Origin: Clostridia bacterium
GTDB taxonomy: Bacteria > Bacillota_A > Clostridia > RUG12999
Reading direction: 5' to 3'
DNA: 10,715 nt
NCBI GenBank assembly: GCA_017558425.1
Contig: JAFYVD010000023.1
Span: 1-10,715, forward strand
Both the position numbers and the translations under genes were made by a program. Of the stretch, positions 1 through 8,285 are shown one piece after another. A model generated the notes under the pieces. The model was not told where the DNA came from. It did no database searches and worked only from the letters and a program-made list of their open reading frames with translations. How positions within the stretch are numbered: the stretch's first letter is position 1; each line of letters starts with the position of its first letter.

Positions 1-1
1 C

Positions 2-526
2 AAAGGTACCGAAAAAATGGCTCAGATGAAAGATGAAGAGCTTGATATCCTGACAGGTCTGGGCAATGGTTATGACCTTGAAAAATCGGGCGATGTACCG
101 CTTCTGATTGGTGGTGGCGTGGGCGTTCCGCCTCTTTATATGCTGGCGAAAAAGCTCATCGCTCAGGGCAAAAAAGTAACGGTTATTCTCGGCTTTAATA
201 AAGCTGATGAAATTTTCTACGAGCAAGAATTTAAAAAACTCGGAGCGGAAGTTTTTGTTACAACGGTTGATGGCTCAAAAGGCATTAAAGGTTTTGTAAC
301 CGATGCTATGAAAGAGGTTACATATTCGCACATTTACACCTGCGGACCCGAACCTATGCTCAAAGCGATTTTTGCAGAATCGAAAACGGGCGGAAGCTTC
401 AGCTTTGAAGAAAGAATGGGTTGCGGATTCGGTGCTTGTATGGGTTGTTCCTGCAAAACGGTTACAGGCTATAAAAGAATCTGTAAAGAAGGTCCTGTCC
501 TTGAAAAGGAGGAGATTTTATGGTAA
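2..526 (+). CDS. pyrK: Dihydroorotate dehydrogenase B, electron transfer subunit (5' partial)
   Basis: This is the C-terminal part of PyrK, the FAD and [2Fe-2S] protein that passes electrons from the PyrD FMN to NAD+ in class 1B dihydroorotate dehydrogenase. The frame is open from base 2, so the gene begins outside the window and the N-terminal FAD barrel is missing; the Met at 17 is internal. Visible parts are LGNGYDL, the nucleotide-binding loop GGGVGVPPL (about bases 110-136), the CGPEPM motif (about 341-358) typical of ferredoxin-reductase-like folds, and a C-terminal cysteine cluster. Counting from the Met at 17, Cys136, Cys141, Cys144 and Cys156 have the C-x4-C-x2-C-x11-C pattern of the PyrK iron-sulfur site. 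The final TGG TAA overlaps the pyrD start by 7 nt, suggesting translational coupling. Identification is secure. Confidence 0.96.
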   Translation, partial: KGTEKMAQMKDEELDILTGLGNGYDLEKSGDVPLLIGGGVGVPPLYMLAKKLIAQGKKVTVILGFNKADEIFYEQEFKKLGAEVFVTTVDGSKGIKGFVTDAMKEVTYSHIYTCGPEPMLKAIFAESKTGGSFSFEERMGCGFGACMGCSCKTVTGYKRICKEGPVLEKEEILW

Positions 527-1431
527 ACACAAAAGTAAATCTCTGCGGCATAGAGCTTGACAATCCCGTAATCCCGGCAAGCGGAACTTTTGGTTTCGGA
601 TACGAATTTGCCGAAATTTATGATATCAATGTGCTGGGTACTTTCTCATTTAAAGGCACAACAAAAGAACCGAGATTCGGTAATCCCACACCCCGAATTG
701 CAGAATGTTCGTCAGGGATGATAAATGCAGTAGGTCTGCAGAATCCTGGCGTTGAAAAGGTAATTTCTGAGGAGCTTCCCAAACTCTCAAAATGCTTTAA
801 TAAAAAGGTTATGGCAAATGTCAGCGGATTTGCGGTGGATGAATATGCATACACATGCGAAAAGCTTGACAAATGCGACCAGGTTGGTTGGCTGGAAGTT
901 AACATCAGTTGCCCTAACGTTCACGGTGGCGGTATGAGCTTTGGTACAAATCCTGATGCGGCGGCAGAAGTTGTAACGGCAGTTAAAAAAGTTACCACAA
1001 AACCCGTTATAATCAAGCTTTCACCCAACGTAACCGACATTGTTTCCATAGCGAAAAGCTGTGAAGATGCAGGGGCGGACGGCATCAGCCTTATCAACAC
1101 TCTGCTTGGTTCGAGAATTGACCTTCGCACAAGAAAATTTGTAATTGCAAACAAAATGGGTGGTTTTTCGGGAGATGCAATTTTCCCGGTAGCACTCAGA
1201 ATGGTATATCAGGTTGCAAGTGCGGTGAAAGTTCCCGTTGTGGGAATGGGTGGTGTTTCAAGTGCTGAAGATGTAATTGAAATGATGCTTGCAGGTGCCA
1301 CTGCAGTTGAAGTGGGAGCGGCAAACCTTGTTAATCCCTTCGCTTGCAAAGAAATTATTGAAAACCTGCCAAAAGTTATGGAAAAATATAAAATTGACAG
1401 TTTAAGCGATATAATAGGAGGAGTTAAATAA
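520..1431 (+). CDS. pyrD: Dihydroorotate dehydrogenase B (NAD+), catalytic subunit
   Basis: This FMN enzyme oxidises dihydroorotate to orotate in the cytoplasm and partners PyrK. The 303 residues are the usual class 1B length. Motifs are FKGTT followed by GNPTPRI (about 44-60), GMINAVGLQNPG (66-77), the catalytic NISCPNV segment with Cys131 (a Cys base marks class 1, against Ser in class 2), VIIKLSPNV with Lys166, and the FMN phosphate-binding GMGGVSSAEDV region (242-252) leading to AGATAVEVGAA. The ATG at 520 follows the Shine-Dalgarno run AAAGGAGGAG at about 505-514, inside the end of pyrK. The stop overlaps the pyrF start by one base. Having PyrK beside it fits NAD+-linked 1B rather than fumarate-linked 1A. 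No key residue is missing. Confidence 0.97.
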   Translation: MVNTKVNLCGIELDNPVIPASGTFGFGYEFAEIYDINVLGTFSFKGTTKEPRFGNPTPRIAECSSGMINAVGLQNPGVEKVISEELPKLSKCFNKKVMANVSGFAVDEYAYTCEKLDKCDQVGWLEVNISCPNVHGGGMSFGTNPDAAAEVVTAVKKVTTKPVIIKLSPNVTDIVSIAKSCEDAGADGISLINTLLGSRIDLRTRKFVIANKMGGFSGDAIFPVALRMVYQVASAVKVPVVGMGGVSSAEDVIEMMLAGATAVEVGAANLVNPFACKEIIENLPKVMEKYKIDSLSDIIGGVK

Positions 1432-2129
1432 TGGGTAAAGACGTTATCATAGCTTGCGATTTTGCAAGTGCTGAAAAAACTTTTGAATTTCTGGATAAAT
1501 TCACAGGCAGAAAGCCTTTTGTGAAAATCGGTATGGAACTTTTCTATGCGGAAGGTCCGCAGATTGTTAAGGAAATTAAAAAACGCGGTCACAAAATTTT
1601 CCTTGACCTGAAACTTCACGATATTCCCAACACAGTTAAAAAAGCAATGTCCGTTCTTTCAGGTCTTGATGTTGACCTTTGCAATCTTCACGCATCGGGC
1701 ACAGTTCGTATGATGGAAGCGGCTATCGAAGGTTTAACTCGCGAAGATGGAACAAGACCTCTTCTCATTGCCGTAACACAGCTTACGTCAACAGACCAGC
1801 AGGCAATGGAAGAAGACCTTCTTATTAAAGAGGATATAGCAGATGTTGTAATCCACTATGCTAAAAATGCGAAAAAAGCAGGTCTTGACGGCGTAGTTTG
1901 TTCGCCGCTTGAAGCAGGCAAAGTTCACGAAAATTGCGGAAAAGAATTCTTAACAGTAACTCCCGGTGTTCGTTTTGCTGATGGCGACATTGGCGACCAG
2001 AAACGAGTTATGACACCTGCGGAAGCTAAGAAAATCGGTTCCGATTACATAGTTGTAGGCAGACCCGTTACAGCGGCAGAAGACCCTGTTGCGGCATATG
2101 AACGCTGCGTAGCAGAATTTGTAGATTAA
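1431..2129 (+). CDS. pyrF: Orotidine 5'-phosphate decarboxylase
   Basis: The product decarboxylates OMP to UMP, the last step of the pathway. The 232-residue length matches the short bacterial group-1 form of this TIM-barrel enzyme. The catalytic Asp-x-Lys-x-x-Asp array is intact as Asp59, Lys61 and Asp64 in FLDLKLHDIPNT, with the conserved early Asp10 at the end of strand 1. The C-terminal phosphate-binding elements are TPGVR (177-181) and IVVGRPVTAAEDP (207-219). The start codon shares its A with the last base of the pyrD stop (TAATG), and AGGAGG at 1416-1421 lies 9 nt upstream, inside the end of pyrD. A 22-nt gap separates it from pyrE, the loosest junction in the operon. Confidence 0.97.
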   Translation: MGKDVIIACDFASAEKTFEFLDKFTGRKPFVKIGMELFYAEGPQIVKEIKKRGHKIFLDLKLHDIPNTVKKAMSVLSGLDVDLCNLHASGTVRMMEAAIEGLTREDGTRPLLIAVTQLTSTDQQAMEEDLLIKEDIADVVIHYAKNAKKAGLDGVVCSPLEAGKVHENCGKEFLTVTPGVRFADGDIGDQKRVMTPAEAKKIGSDYIVVGRPVTAAEDPVAAYERCVAEFVD

Positions 2130-2151
2130 TTTCAGAAAGGAATTTGCAGAA

Positions 2152-2790
2152 ATGGAAAAATTAATTGCTAAAGACTTACTTAAAATAAAGGCGGTGTTCT
2201 TCCGCCCTGAAGAACCCTTCACTTGGGCAAGCGGAATCAAAAGCCCCGTTTATTGTGATAACAGACTCACACTCACAGCTCCCGAAGTAAGAACCGATGT
2301 TGAAAACGGCCTTGCTGAAACAATCAAAAAACATTATCCTGATGTTGAAGTGCTGATGGGTACATCAACTGCAGGTATCGCTCATGCGGCAATTACAGGC
2401 CATATTATGGGTCTTCCTATGGGTTATGTTCGTTCGGGCAGCAAAGACCACGGCAGACAGAACCAGATTGAAGGCAGACTTGAAAAAGGTCAGAAGGTTG
2501 TAGTTGTTGAAGACCTTATTTCAACAGGCGGCAGTGTTATCGAAGTTGTAAATGCTCTTCGTGATGCAGGTGCTGAAGTACTCGGTATCGTTTCAATCTT
2601 TACATACGGAATGAAAAAAGGTATCGACCGTCTGGCTGAAGCAAACGTTAAAAATGTGTCCCTCACAAACTTTGACGTTATCGCGGAAGTTGCGGCAGAT
2701 GAAGGTTACATCAAACCTGAAGACGTTGAAAGACTTATTAAATTCAGAAACAATCCTTCGGATGAAAGCTGGATAGGAGCTGGAAAATAA
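2152..2790 (+). CDS. pyrE: Orotate phosphoribosyltransferase
   Basis: The enzyme joins orotate and PRPP to give OMP and pyrophosphate. The 212-residue type I phosphoribosyltransferase shows the PRPP-binding signature [13 protein letters not shown] at residues 116-128 and the flexible catalytic loop [11 protein letters not shown] at 98-108. The N-terminal [16 protein letters not shown] (about 23-38) is the orotate-side motif of this family. Length and motif order are normal. The ATG at 2152 lies after an AGAAAGG Shine-Dalgarno element at 2134-2140. The stop codon overlaps pyrB by one base, so pyrE and the aspartate transcarbamoylase genes are probably translated in a coupled way. Confidence 0.97.
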   Translation: MEKLIAKDLLKIKAVFFRPEEPFTWASGIKSPVYCDNRLTLTAPEVRTDVENGLAETIKKHYPDVEVLMGTSTAGIAHAAITGHIMGLPMGYVRSGSKDHGRQNQIEGRLEKGQKVVVVEDLISTGGSVIEVVNALRDAGAEVLGIVSIFTYGMKKGIDRLAEANVKNVSLTNFDVIAEVAADEGYIKPEDVERLIKFRNNPSDESWIGAGK

Positions 2791-3704
2791 TGAGAAGTTT
2801 GATAGACATCCGTGATTTCACGGTTGAAGAAATTGAAGAACTTATAAAAGTAGCTTGCGATATTATTGAAAACCCCGCAAAGTACAGCGAAAAGTGCAAA
2901 GGTAAAAAGCTTGCGACACTTTTCTTTGAACCATCAACAAGAACCCGCCTCAGCTTTGAAGCGGCTATGATGGAGCTTGGTGGAAATGTTATCGGATTTT
3001 CCGAAGCAAACAGTTCGTCTGCATCCAAAGGCGAAAGTGTTGCCGATACAGCAAAGGTTATCAGCTGTTATGCGGATATTATTGCAATGCGCCACCCTAA
3101 AGAGGGCGCACCGCTTGTAGCCGCTGAAAATGCGACTATTCCTGTTATCAATGCGGGTGACGGCGGTCACAACCACCCCACACAGACTCTTACTGACCTG
3201 CTCACAATTTTCCGTGAAAAAGGCAGAATTGATAACCTGACAGTAGGTTTCTGCGGAGACCTTAAATTCGGCAGAACGGTTCATTCGCTTATTCAGGCAC
3301 TTGCGAGATACACAGGCATCAAGCTTGTACTCATTTCGCCCGAAGAACTCAAGCTTCCCAGCTATGTTAAAAAGGACGTTGTTAAGAAAAACAACATCCC
3401 TTATGAACAGGTGAAAACTCTTGAAGAGGCACTTCCTCAGCTTGATATCCTTTATATGACAAGGGTTCAGAAAGAAAGATTCTTCAACGAGGAAGATTAT
3501 CTCCGTCTCAGAGACAGCTATATTCTTGACACTGAAAAACTTAAACTTGCAAAGCCTGACCTGTGCATAATGCATCCGCTTCCCAGGGTTAATGAAATCA
3601 GCGTAGCTGTGGATAAAGACCCCAGAGCGTGCTATTTCAAACAGGTGTATTACGGCAAAATTGCAAGAATGGCACTTATAATGAAGCTTCTGGAGGTGCA
3701 GTAA
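2790..3704 (+). CDS. pyrB: Aspartate carbamoyltransferase catalytic subunit
   Basis: PyrB condenses carbamoyl phosphate with aspartate, the committed step of pyrimidine synthesis. The 304-residue chain has the carbamoyl-phosphate motif FFEPSTRTR (45-53), the mobile 80s loop SASKGES with Lys80, the HPTQTLTDL segment (129-137), MTRVQKER (223-230) in the aspartate domain and the 240s-type HPLPR motif (262-266). All the expected catalytic residues are visible. The start overlaps the pyrE stop by one base and the stop overlaps the pyrI start by one base. With PyrI next door, this is probably the catalytic trimer of an allosteric holoenzyme of the E. coli type, not the free trimer known from Bacillus. 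Confidence 0.97.
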   Translation: MRSLIDIRDFTVEEIEELIKVACDIIENPAKYSEKCKGKKLATLFFEPSTRTRLSFEAAMMELGGNVIGFSEANSSSASKGESVADTAKVISCYADIIAMRHPKEGAPLVAAENATIPVINAGDGGHNHPTQTLTDLLTIFREKGRIDNLTVGFCGDLKFGRTVHSLIQALARYTGIKLVLISPEELKLPSYVKKDVVKKNNIPYEQVKTLEEALPQLDILYMTRVQKERFFNEEDYLRLRDSYILDTEKLKLAKPDLCIMHPLPRVNEISVAVDKDPRACYFKQVYYGKIARMALIMKLLEVQ

Positions 3705-4117
3705 TGAATATAGATTCCATCACAAATGGTATTGTTATTGACCATATCACAGCCGGCAGAGGAATGACTCTTTATTCACTCCTCGGGCTTGATAAGGCAG
3801 ATTGCTCGGTGGCAATTATAAAAAATGTTACTAGCGGTAAAATGGGCAAAAAAGATATCATCAAAGTGGACGCCGATATAGATGTGAATTTTGATGTTAT
3901 CGGATATGTTGACAGCGGTGCAACGGTTAACATAATTAAAGATGGCAGGCTTGTTGAAAAAAGAACGATAGGTATGCCCGAAACACTTAAAAATGTTATA
4001 AAATGCAAAAACCCCCGTTGCATAACTTCTGTTGAACAGGAAATTGACCACGTGTTTTTCCTTGCAGACAAGGAGTCAGGAACATATCGTTGCAAATATT
4101 GCGAAACAAAAGCATAA
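3704..4117 (+). CDS. pyrI: Aspartate carbamoyltransferase regulatory subunit
   Basis: PyrI binds nucleotide effectors and the PyrB trimers; it is not catalytic. The protein has 137 residues. The N-terminal allosteric half includes IVIDHITAGRG (10-20), followed by TLYSLLGL, as in known regulatory chains. The C-terminal zinc domain has four Cys ligands in the family spacing: Cys101 and Cys106 (C-x4-C), Cys130 and Cys133 (C-x2-C). The ATG at 3704 was chosen because it overlaps the pyrB stop by one base, has TGGAGG about 8 nt upstream (3691-3696), and begins exactly where family similarity begins; the frame is open further upstream only within pyrB. It is somewhat shorter than the E. coli chain (about 153 residues). 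A terminator follows immediately. Confidence 0.96.
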   Translation: MNIDSITNGIVIDHITAGRGMTLYSLLGLDKADCSVAIIKNVTSGKMGKKDIIKVDADIDVNFDVIGYVDSGATVNIIKDGRLVEKRTIGMPETLKNVIKCKNPRCITSVEQEIDHVFFLADKESGTYRCKYCETKA

Positions 4118-4145
4118 AAAATCCGCCCTGTCGGGCGGTTTTTTT
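4116..4145 (+). terminator. Rho-independent terminator of the pyr operon
   Basis: A perfect 6-bp GC stem, CCGCCC (4123-4128) with GGGCGG (4133-4138), closes a TGTC tetraloop. It is followed by seven T at 4139-4145 and preceded by an A-run. It begins directly at the pyrI stop codon, so it should end the pyrK-to-pyrI transcript. Confidence 0.9.
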
Positions 4146-4203
4146 ATGCCCAAAAAGAGATTCTTAAAAAGGAGAAAGAAATATATATATCAGAAGAATA
4201 AAG

Positions 4204-4239
4204 AAAAACCCGCAGGAAATTCCTGCGGGGATATTTTTT
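4204..4239 (-). terminator. Terminator of the valS cluster, possibly bidirectional
   Basis: A near-perfect palindrome has CCCGCAGGAA at 4209-4218 and its reverse complement at 4220-4229 around a single base; in practice about 8-9 bp would pair around a 3-5 nt loop. On the minus strand it starts 8 nt after the valS stop and is followed by TTTTT (4208-4204). On the plus strand it is followed by ATATTTTTT (4231-4239), so it could also stop leftover transcription from the pyr operon. Confidence 0.88.
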
Positions 4240-6922
4240 AGCCTAAAGCTTTAATTGCTTCTTCCACTTTTTCAAGCATTTCTTTGTAAGTTTTGCCTTT
4301 TGCGGCTTCGGCTTCCACAACTTCTTTGGGAGCTTTTGCAACAAAGCCCTGGTTGGCGAGTTTGCCTTCAACACGCTTGATTTCGGAAATGAGTCTTTCC
4401 TTTTCTTTTGCAAGACGGTCAAGCTCTTTTTCCTTATCAACCAGGTCGCCGAGAGGAAGTGAAATTTCCGCACCTTCGGTAACTACTGTTACAACATTTT
4501 CGGGAAGAACCGATTTATCGGATGAAACCACAACTTCCGAGCAGGATGCCATTTTTTCGAAGAAGGCTATGCCTTTTTCAAACTGTTCCTGACGGTTTGT
4601 GATAACATATGTTTTCACCTTTTTGGAAGGAACAACATTCTTTTCAGCACGTGCGTTACGAACAGCTTTGATAGCTTCTTTGATAAGCTCGATGGATTCT
4701 TCTTCGTCATTCCATGCGAATTTACCTGATGTGGGCCAGGGAGCTTTCATAATTGTTTCGCCGTCGTGGGGGAGATGCTGCCAGATTTCTTCTGTGATGA
4801 AAGGCATAAACGGATGCATAAGCTCAAGTGCACGGGAGAGAACATAAGACAGAACTCTGCCTGCATTTTCCTTGTCATCTGTCTGGAATCTGGGTTTGCA
4901 CATTTCAATATACCAGTCGCAATATTCGTCCCAGATGAAATCGTAAATTTTTGCAATTGCAATACCAAGCTCAAATTTGTCGAGGTTTTCTGTAACTTCG
5001 GCAATAAGCTTGTCAAGCTTTGTGAGAATCCATTTATCCTCAGCTGCAAGCTTGTCTTCAGACGGAAGAACTGCATCTTCGTGGCAGATATTCATCAGCA
5101 CGAAACGAGCCGCATTCCACATTTTGTTTGCAAAGTTACGGCTGGATTCAACGCCGGGAGCACCAACGATTTTGTTGATTTCGGGGTTGGGGTTTTTGCC
5201 TTTTTCAACCGGCGGATCGTATGTTACGGGGAATCTCATATCGTTGCCGGGTGCAACACCTGTAACGAGTGTGAATCTCAGTGCGTCTGCGCCGTACATA
5301 TCAATAATCTGGAGCGGGTCAACACCGTTACCTTTGGATTTGGACATTTTTTCGCCGTTACCGTCACGAACCAGACCGTGAATGAACACGTGTTTGAAAG
5401 GTGCTTTACCGGTGTGTTCGCAAGCAGAGAAAATCATTCTGGATACCCAGAAGAAGATAATGTCGTAACCTGTTACCAGAGTGTTTGTGGGATAGAATTT
5501 TGCAAGGTCGTCTGTATTGTCCGGCCAGCCAAGTGTTGAGAAAGGCCAGAGTGCGGAGGAGAACCATGTGTCAAGAACGTCTTCTTCCTGTCTTACAGGC
5601 TTTCCACATTTGGGACAAACTGTGATATCTTCTTTGGAAACTGTCATTTCGCCGCAATCGTCGCAGTAGAATGCGGGAATACGGTGACCCCACCAGAGCT
5701 GACGGGAAATACACCAGTCATAAACGTTTTCCATCCAGTTCATATATGTTTTGCTGAAACGGTCGGGAACAAACTGAGTTTCGCCCGATTTAACAGCTTC
5801 AATAGCAGCTTCAGCAAGAGGTTTCATATTAACAAACCACTGGTCTGAAACGATAGGTTCAATGGTTGTACCGCAACGATAACACTGACCTACGTTGTGA
5901 GAATGGTCTTCGGTTTTAACAAGCAGTCCCATATCTTCGAGGTCTTTAATCATTGCTTTGCGGCATTCATAACGATCCATACCCTCATATTTTCCTGCAT
6001 ATGAGTTCATTGTAGCATCGTCGTTCATAACCTTGATGATTTCGAGGTCGTGACGTTTGCCCACCTCAAAGTCGTTAGGGTCGTGAGCAGGTGTGATTTT
6101 TACGCAACCTGTACCGAATTCTTTGTCAACATATTCGTCAGCGATAACAGGAATTTCTCTGTCTGTGAGAGGCAGAAGCAGTGTTTTGCCAACGATATCT
6201 TTATATCTTTCGTCTTCGGGGTTAACAGCAACAGCAGTATCACCAAACAGAGTTTCGGGACGTGTTGTTGCGATTATAACAAAATTGTCTGTGCCTTTAA
6301 TCTGGTATTTGATGTGCCAGAAATGACCTGCGTGTTCAGCGTGTTCAACCTCTTCGTTTGAAAGAGCTGTGATACAGTTGGGGCACCAGTTGATAATTCT
6401 GGGGCCTCTGTAAATAAGACCTTTGTTATAGAGGTTAACAAACACTTCTCTTACGGCTCTGGAACAGCCTTCGTCCATTGTGAAACGTTCTCTTGACCAG
6501 TCGCAGGAACAGCCGAGCTGTTTAATCTGGGAAATGATACGGTTACCGTATTTTTCTTTCCAGTCCCAAACGCGGTCAAGGAATTTGTCGCGGCCGAGGT
6601 CGTAACGTGTGAGACCTTCTTTTTCGCGAAGTTCTGCTTCTACCTTAATCTGTGTGGCGATACCTGCATGGTCTGTGCCGGGCACCCAAAGTGCCTCATA
6701 GCCTGCCATTCTTTTATATCTTATAAGAATGTCCTGCAGGGTTTCGTCAAAGGCGTGGCCCATGTGGAGCTGGCCTGTAACGTTGGGGGGAGGGATAACG
6801 ATGGTGTAAGGCTCTTTTTTGCTGCTTGAATCAGCTTTGAAATAGCCTTTTTCTTCCCAGGTTTTATAAAGTCGTCCTTCGAACGACTTGGGGTCGTATA
6901 CTTTGCTAAGTTCTTTTTCCAA
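4238..6922 (-). CDS. valS: Valyl-tRNA synthetase
   Basis: This class Ia synthetase charges tRNA-Val with valine and edits mischarged threonine. The 894 residues are full length for the family. The N-terminal PPPNVTGQLHMGHAF holds the HIGH-type ATP motif as HMGH (53-56). The inserted CP1 editing domain shows TTRPETLFGDTAVAVNP and GTGCVKITPAHDPNDF. Further on are Cys pairs (CYRCG, then CDDCG and CPKCG) that look like zinc sites, LDTWFSSALWP, and KMSKS at 525-529. The last ~70 residues are Lys/Glu-rich and heptad-like, matching the C-terminal tRNA-binding coiled coil. The first codon is TTG, not ATG: an in-frame stop lies at 6940-6938 and AAGGAG at 6937-6932 sits 9 nt upstream of the TTG. It lies 20 nt after the small membrane-protein gene, leaving no room for its own T-box leader. 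Confidence 0.97.
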   Translation of the reverse strand: MEKELSKVYDPKSFEGRLYKTWEEKGYFKADSSSKKEPYTIVIPPPNVTGQLHMGHAFDETLQDILIRYKRMAGYEALWVPGTDHAGIATQIKVEAELREKEGLTRYDLGRDKFLDRVWDWKEKYGNRIISQIKQLGCSCDWSRERFTMDEGCSRAVREVFVNLYNKGLIYRGPRIINWCPNCITALSNEEVEHAEHAGHFWHIKYQIKGTDNFVIIATTRPETLFGDTAVAVNPEDERYKDIVGKTLLLPLTDREIPVIADEYVDKEFGTGCVKITPAHDPNDFEVGKRHDLEIIKVMNDDATMNSYAGKYEGMDRYECRKAMIKDLEDMGLLVKTEDHSHNVGQCYRCGTTIEPIVSDQWFVNMKPLAEAAIEAVKSGETQFVPDRFSKTYMNWMENVYDWCISRQLWWGHRIPAFYCDDCGEMTVSKEDITVCPKCGKPVRQEEDVLDTWFSSALWPFSTLGWPDNTDDLAKFYPTNTLVTGYDIIFFWVSRMIFSACEHTGKAPFKHVFIHGLVRDGNGEKMSKSKGNGVDPLQIIDMYGADALRFTLVTGVAPGNDMRFPVTYDPPVEKGKNPNPEINKIVGAPGVESSRNFANKMWNAARFVLMNICHEDAVLPSEDKLAAEDKWILTKLDKLIAEVTENLDKFELGIAIAKIYDFIWDEYCDWYIEMCKPRFQTDDKENAGRVLSYVLSRALELMHPFMPFITEEIWQHLPHDGETIMKAPWPTSGKFAWNDEEESIELIKEAIKAVRNARAEKNVVPSKKVKTYVITNRQEQFEKGIAFFEKMASCSEVVVSSDKSVLPENVVTVVTEGAEISLPLGDLVDKEKELDRLAKEKERLISEIKRVEGKLANQGFVAKAPKEVVEAEAAKGKTYKEMLEKVEEAIKALG

Positions 6923-6940
6923 TTGTAAAAACTCCTTTTA
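6920..6940 (-). promoter_or_regulatory. Ribosome binding site and TTG start of valS
   Basis: AAGGAG (6937-6932) lies 9 nt before a TTG codon (6922-6920). The upstream frame is closed by TAA at 6940-6938 and no ATG occurs between that stop and the conserved N-terminus, so TTG is the most likely start. This decides the valS start and suggests modest initiation strength. Confidence 0.85.
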
Positions 6941-6942
6941 TA

Positions 6943-7128
6943 TTAGTTGAAAGAACCGGTTGTCCAAAGCAGAACCAGTGCAGCCGCTGAAAGCAGCACA
7001 CCGACAAGCTTTATGAGAGTAACGGTTTTTTCGGAAGGTTCGAGTTTTGGTAGAATTTGCATCAGCTTTTCACTGCCGTAGATAATGCCCACGCCGAGAA
7101 AAGCCAGAATCCATAATAAAATACTCAT
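6943..7128 (-). CDS. Small two-helix membrane protein of unknown function
   Basis: I do not recognise a family. The 61-residue product has a hydrophobic N-terminal segment (about residues 3-18), a short polar loop with Glu, Lys and Pro (about 20-38), and a second hydrophobic segment (about 39-56), so it is probably a small inner-membrane hairpin. It is likely a real gene: GAGGTG (7139-7134) lies 5 nt before the ATG, and the gene fits exactly between its neighbours, 14 nt after the GH88 stop and 20 nt before valS, with no competing frame. It should share a transcript with both. It could be a membrane-stress or accessory peptide, but nothing in the sequence assigns a job. The function is unknown; that it is translated is likely but unproven. 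Confidence 0.68.
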   Translation of the reverse strand: MSILLWILAFLGVGIIYGSEKLMQILPKLEPSEKTVTLIKLVGVLLSAAALVLLWTTGSFN

Positions 7129-7142
7129 AAGTTCACCTCATA

Positions 7143-8273
7143 TTACCAAAACAACATTTCGTTGCCTTTAAGTTTTAAAAGTGCTTCCATCATATAATAA
7201 TCACCATAAATGATGGGAAGATTAAATGTTTCGTTGTGATAGTCCACACAACCATTCTGGAGGATGGACTGATTTTCCAGAGTAAAATCGCAGTTTGATT
7301 CAAGACCTTTAAGGAGCTTGACTGCACTGCTGATATAAAACTCTTTTTCGTCCTCCGGAACAATTTTTGCAAGTTCAATCAGGCCGCAGGCCGCACAAGC
7401 ACCTGCAGTTGTGTCGCGATAATCAGGCTGAGCAGGCTGATTAAAGTCGCACCTTGGAACACCCGAATCGTCAACATTTGCCATAAAATGGCGTGCAACC
7501 TTTTTGGATGTTTCAAGATATTCTTTGTTGCCGGTGTGAATATAGCTTAATACGAAACCGTAAAGAGCCCAGCTGTTACCTCTTGACCAACAGGAATCGG
7601 GAGCATAGCCCTGACCGTTTGGAATGTCTGCAACTTCACCCGTTTCGGGGTTGAATGCCACAATGTGGTTTGTGGAACCATCCTCGCGGACAAAATGCTT
7701 CATAGCTGTGTGAGCGTAAGTGTCGGCAATATAGCGGAACCTCGGGTCATCGTCAATTTCAGTTGCCCAATAGAGCAGGTGAATGTTGAGCATACAGTCG
7801 ATAATCGCCCAACCGGTTCTGTCAATGTTGTCGGCACGTTTGTTCCACGCACGAATGTAATTTCCCGCCGGATTAAATCTGCCGGCAAGAATGGTTGCAG
7901 CGTGTCTGCCACGGGTTTTTGATTCTTCGTTACCTGTGATACGGTAGTTTGCGACTGCAGAAGTCAGCCACATAAAACCGACGTCGTGGTCGAGCCCATT
8001 GAAATTAATAAGTGCCGTATCAAGCTCTTTTTCAACATTTTCGGCAATAGCCTTATATTTATCGTCGCCTGTCTGAAGATACATCAGCCACATCATACCC
8101 GGCCAGAAACCGTTTGTCCACCAATGGCAGAGTTTGCTGTTGTATTTTCCCGTCTCCCTGTTTATGAGATAGGGGAATGGGGTTTCTACCTGAGGAGCTA
8201 CAACTGAGAGCTTTTTCTCGATTTTATCCCAAAATGCATCAACCCAGGCATAATCTATGTTGAATTTGTTCAT
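7143..8273 (-). CDS. GH88-type unsaturated glucuronyl hydrolase (second of a tandem pair)
   Basis: Family members hydrate the C4=C5 double bond of unsaturated uronic acids left by polysaccharide lyases, releasing the free sugar and a keto-deoxyuronate. The 376 residues form one (alpha/alpha)6-barrel domain with no signal peptide, so it acts in the cytoplasm on imported oligosaccharides. Mapping from memory of the Bacillus sp. GL1 enzyme (Asp88, Asp149, His193, Gln211, Arg221, Trp225), the equivalents are all present: Asp97 in HDVGFM, Asp159 in WAIID, His203, Gln221 in QGYAPDSCWSRG, Arg231 and Trp235. GH105 rhamnogalacturonyl hydrolases share the fold and mechanism, so the exact substrate (glycosaminoglycan, pectin or other) is open. 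The ATG is preceded by GGTGAT (8282-8277) only 3 nt away; 12 nt separate it from its upstream paralogue. No lyase or transporter is in view. Confidence 0.9.
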   Translation of the reverse strand: MNKFNIDYAWVDAFWDKIEKKLSVVAPQVETPFPYLINRETGKYNSKLCHWWTNGFWPGMMWLMYLQTGDDKYKAIAENVEKELDTALINFNGLDHDVGFMWLTSAVANYRITGNEESKTRGRHAATILAGRFNPAGNYIRAWNKRADNIDRTGWAIIDCMLNIHLLYWATEIDDDPRFRYIADTYAHTAMKHFVREDGSTNHIVAFNPETGEVADIPNGQGYAPDSCWSRGNSWALYGFVLSYIHTGNKEYLETSKKVARHFMANVDDSGVPRCDFNQPAQPDYRDTTAGACAACGLIELAKIVPEDEKEFYISSAVKLLKGLESNCDFTLENQSILQNGCVDYHNETFNLPIIYGDYYMMEALLKLKGNEMLFW

Positions 8274-8285
8274 GAAATCACCCGA

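Noticed and set aside
3629..3703. An upstream extension of the pyrI frame, adding 25 residues.
   Set aside because: The extension lies wholly inside pyrB in another frame; PyrI similarity, the Shine-Dalgarno and the one-base stop/start overlap all point to the ATG at 3704.
4146..4241. A 31-codon Lys/Arg-rich reading frame beginning in the T-run of the pyr terminator (ATG at 4146).
   Set aside because: It has no ribosome binding site, starts inside one terminator and ends across another, and its basic content simply reflects A-rich spacer DNA.
4766..5539. A 257-codon plus-strand open frame opposite valS, Cys/Phe-rich.
   Set aside because: It is an antisense shadow of a well-supported valS; its Cys/Phe/Val excess comes from reading the coding strand backwards, and no start signal is present.
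6923..6942. A T-box riboswitch directly upstream of valS.
   Set aside because: Only 20 nt separate the genes, far too short for a T-box leader.
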